From NCBI RefSeq assembly GCF_000266905.1, contig NC_018027.1, forward strand, positions 4,030,001-4,094,000: a stretch of DNA of 64,000 bases, written 5' to 3'. Origin of the DNA: Mycolicibacterium chubuense NBB4. GTDB lineage: Bacteria > Actinomycetota > Actinomycetes > Mycobacteriales > Mycobacteriaceae. Both the position numbers and the translations under genes were made by a program. Positions 63,890 to 64,000 of the stretch are shown one piece after another. Position 1 is the first letter of the stretch. Every line of letters starts with the position of its first letter. Below the pieces are notes generated by a model that saw only the letters and a program-made list of their open reading frames with translations, was not told where the DNA came from and ran no database searches.

Positions 63890-64000
63890 CCGAACCGCTG
63901 ACCGAACGGCTCGCCGCCATCGTCGGCGCCGGCCACGTGAGCACCGACTCCGACGTGCTCACCGGCCGCAGCGTCGACTACACGGGCCGGTACCGCGGAC
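63886..64000 (+). CDS. 5' end of an FAD-oxidase-like gene (cut by right edge)
   Basis: GTG 63886 overlaps the helicase stop by 4 bp and opens 38 codons: TEPLTERLAAIVGAGHVSTD then SDVLTGRSVDYTGRYRG. The pattern (a short helix, then TDxDVL...VDYTGRYRG) is that of the start of FAD-linked oxidases of the GlcD/D-lactate dehydrogenase type. Too little is present to be firm. Confidence 0.55.
   Translation, partial: MTEPLTERLAAIVGAGHVSTDSDVLTGRSVDYTGRYRG

Noticed and set aside
1..64000. CRISPR arrays, tRNA or rRNA genes
   Set aside because: No regularly spaced repeats of CRISPR type and no tRNA cloverleaf or rRNA sequence were noticed by eye; a dedicated scan was not possible.

Overview
The window is GC-rich, densely packed mycobacterial chromosome, most likely from a fast-growing Mycolicibacterium-type species. 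Evidence: many GTG starts, 4-bp ATGA/GTGA overlaps inside operons, TANNNT -10 boxes 6-7 nt in front of start codons (leaderless transcription), and long runs of gene order that I recognise from the Mycobacterium tuberculosis Rv1251c-Rv1283c region, here in reverse orientation. Species was not determined; synteny statements come from memory of that map and were not searched.

Layout. 1-4.96 kb: a GT39-type membrane glycosyltransferase (cut by the left edge), a TcrX/TcrY-like two-component system and a membrane-anchored Gly/Pro-repeat protein. 5.0-10.4 kb: an oppBCDA peptide importer operon preceded by a 9-codon leader ORF. 10.4-22.9 kb: an alpha/beta hydrolase, GMC oxidoreductase, SbcC/SbcD-like pair (Rv1278/Rv1277 type), SixA-like phosphatase, lprC-lprB lipoproteins and a heterodimeric ABC exporter (Rv1273c/Rv1272c type). 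23-37.8 kb: a more variable stretch with a molybdopterin oxidoreductase, regulators, an AIM24-like protein, dtd, a copper cluster (DUF305 lipoprotein, copZ, small membrane protein, copA) around a CsoR-like operator, an Rv1264-type adenylate cyclase, two DNA-uracil/hypoxanthine glycosylase-type genes, a HIT protein, a Ddn-like protein and an LLM flavoprotein. 37.9-40.5 kb: tap-like efflux pump and glcD-like oxidase.

40.5-55.0 kb is a foreign island between the glcD-like gene and cyp130, neighbours in M. tuberculosis. It looks less GC-rich, is littered with pseudogenes, and is bounded by inverted repeat arrays and a 5-bp direct repeat (GCAAG), so the empty site can be reconstructed. It carries a complete IS21-family element with its own 5-bp target duplication (TCCGG), a 913-residue putative antiviral STAND NTPase with an N-terminal Cap4/Mrr-like nuclease motif, a HEPN-type Abi protein, a ROK-like protein with an altered zinc motif, a 620-residue protein of unknown function, two exported proteins of unknown function, and two copies of an unusual 24-bp palindrome 4.5 kb apart. 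It reads as a decaying defence island; the STAND nuclease is the best candidate for an undescribed system.

55.0-64.0 kb returns to the core: cyp130, a TetR regulator, an acyltransferase, deaD, lprE, a large RecB-nuclease/SF1-helicase fusion and the first codons of an FAD-oxidase-like gene cut by the right edge. No rRNA, tRNA or CRISPR array was seen.
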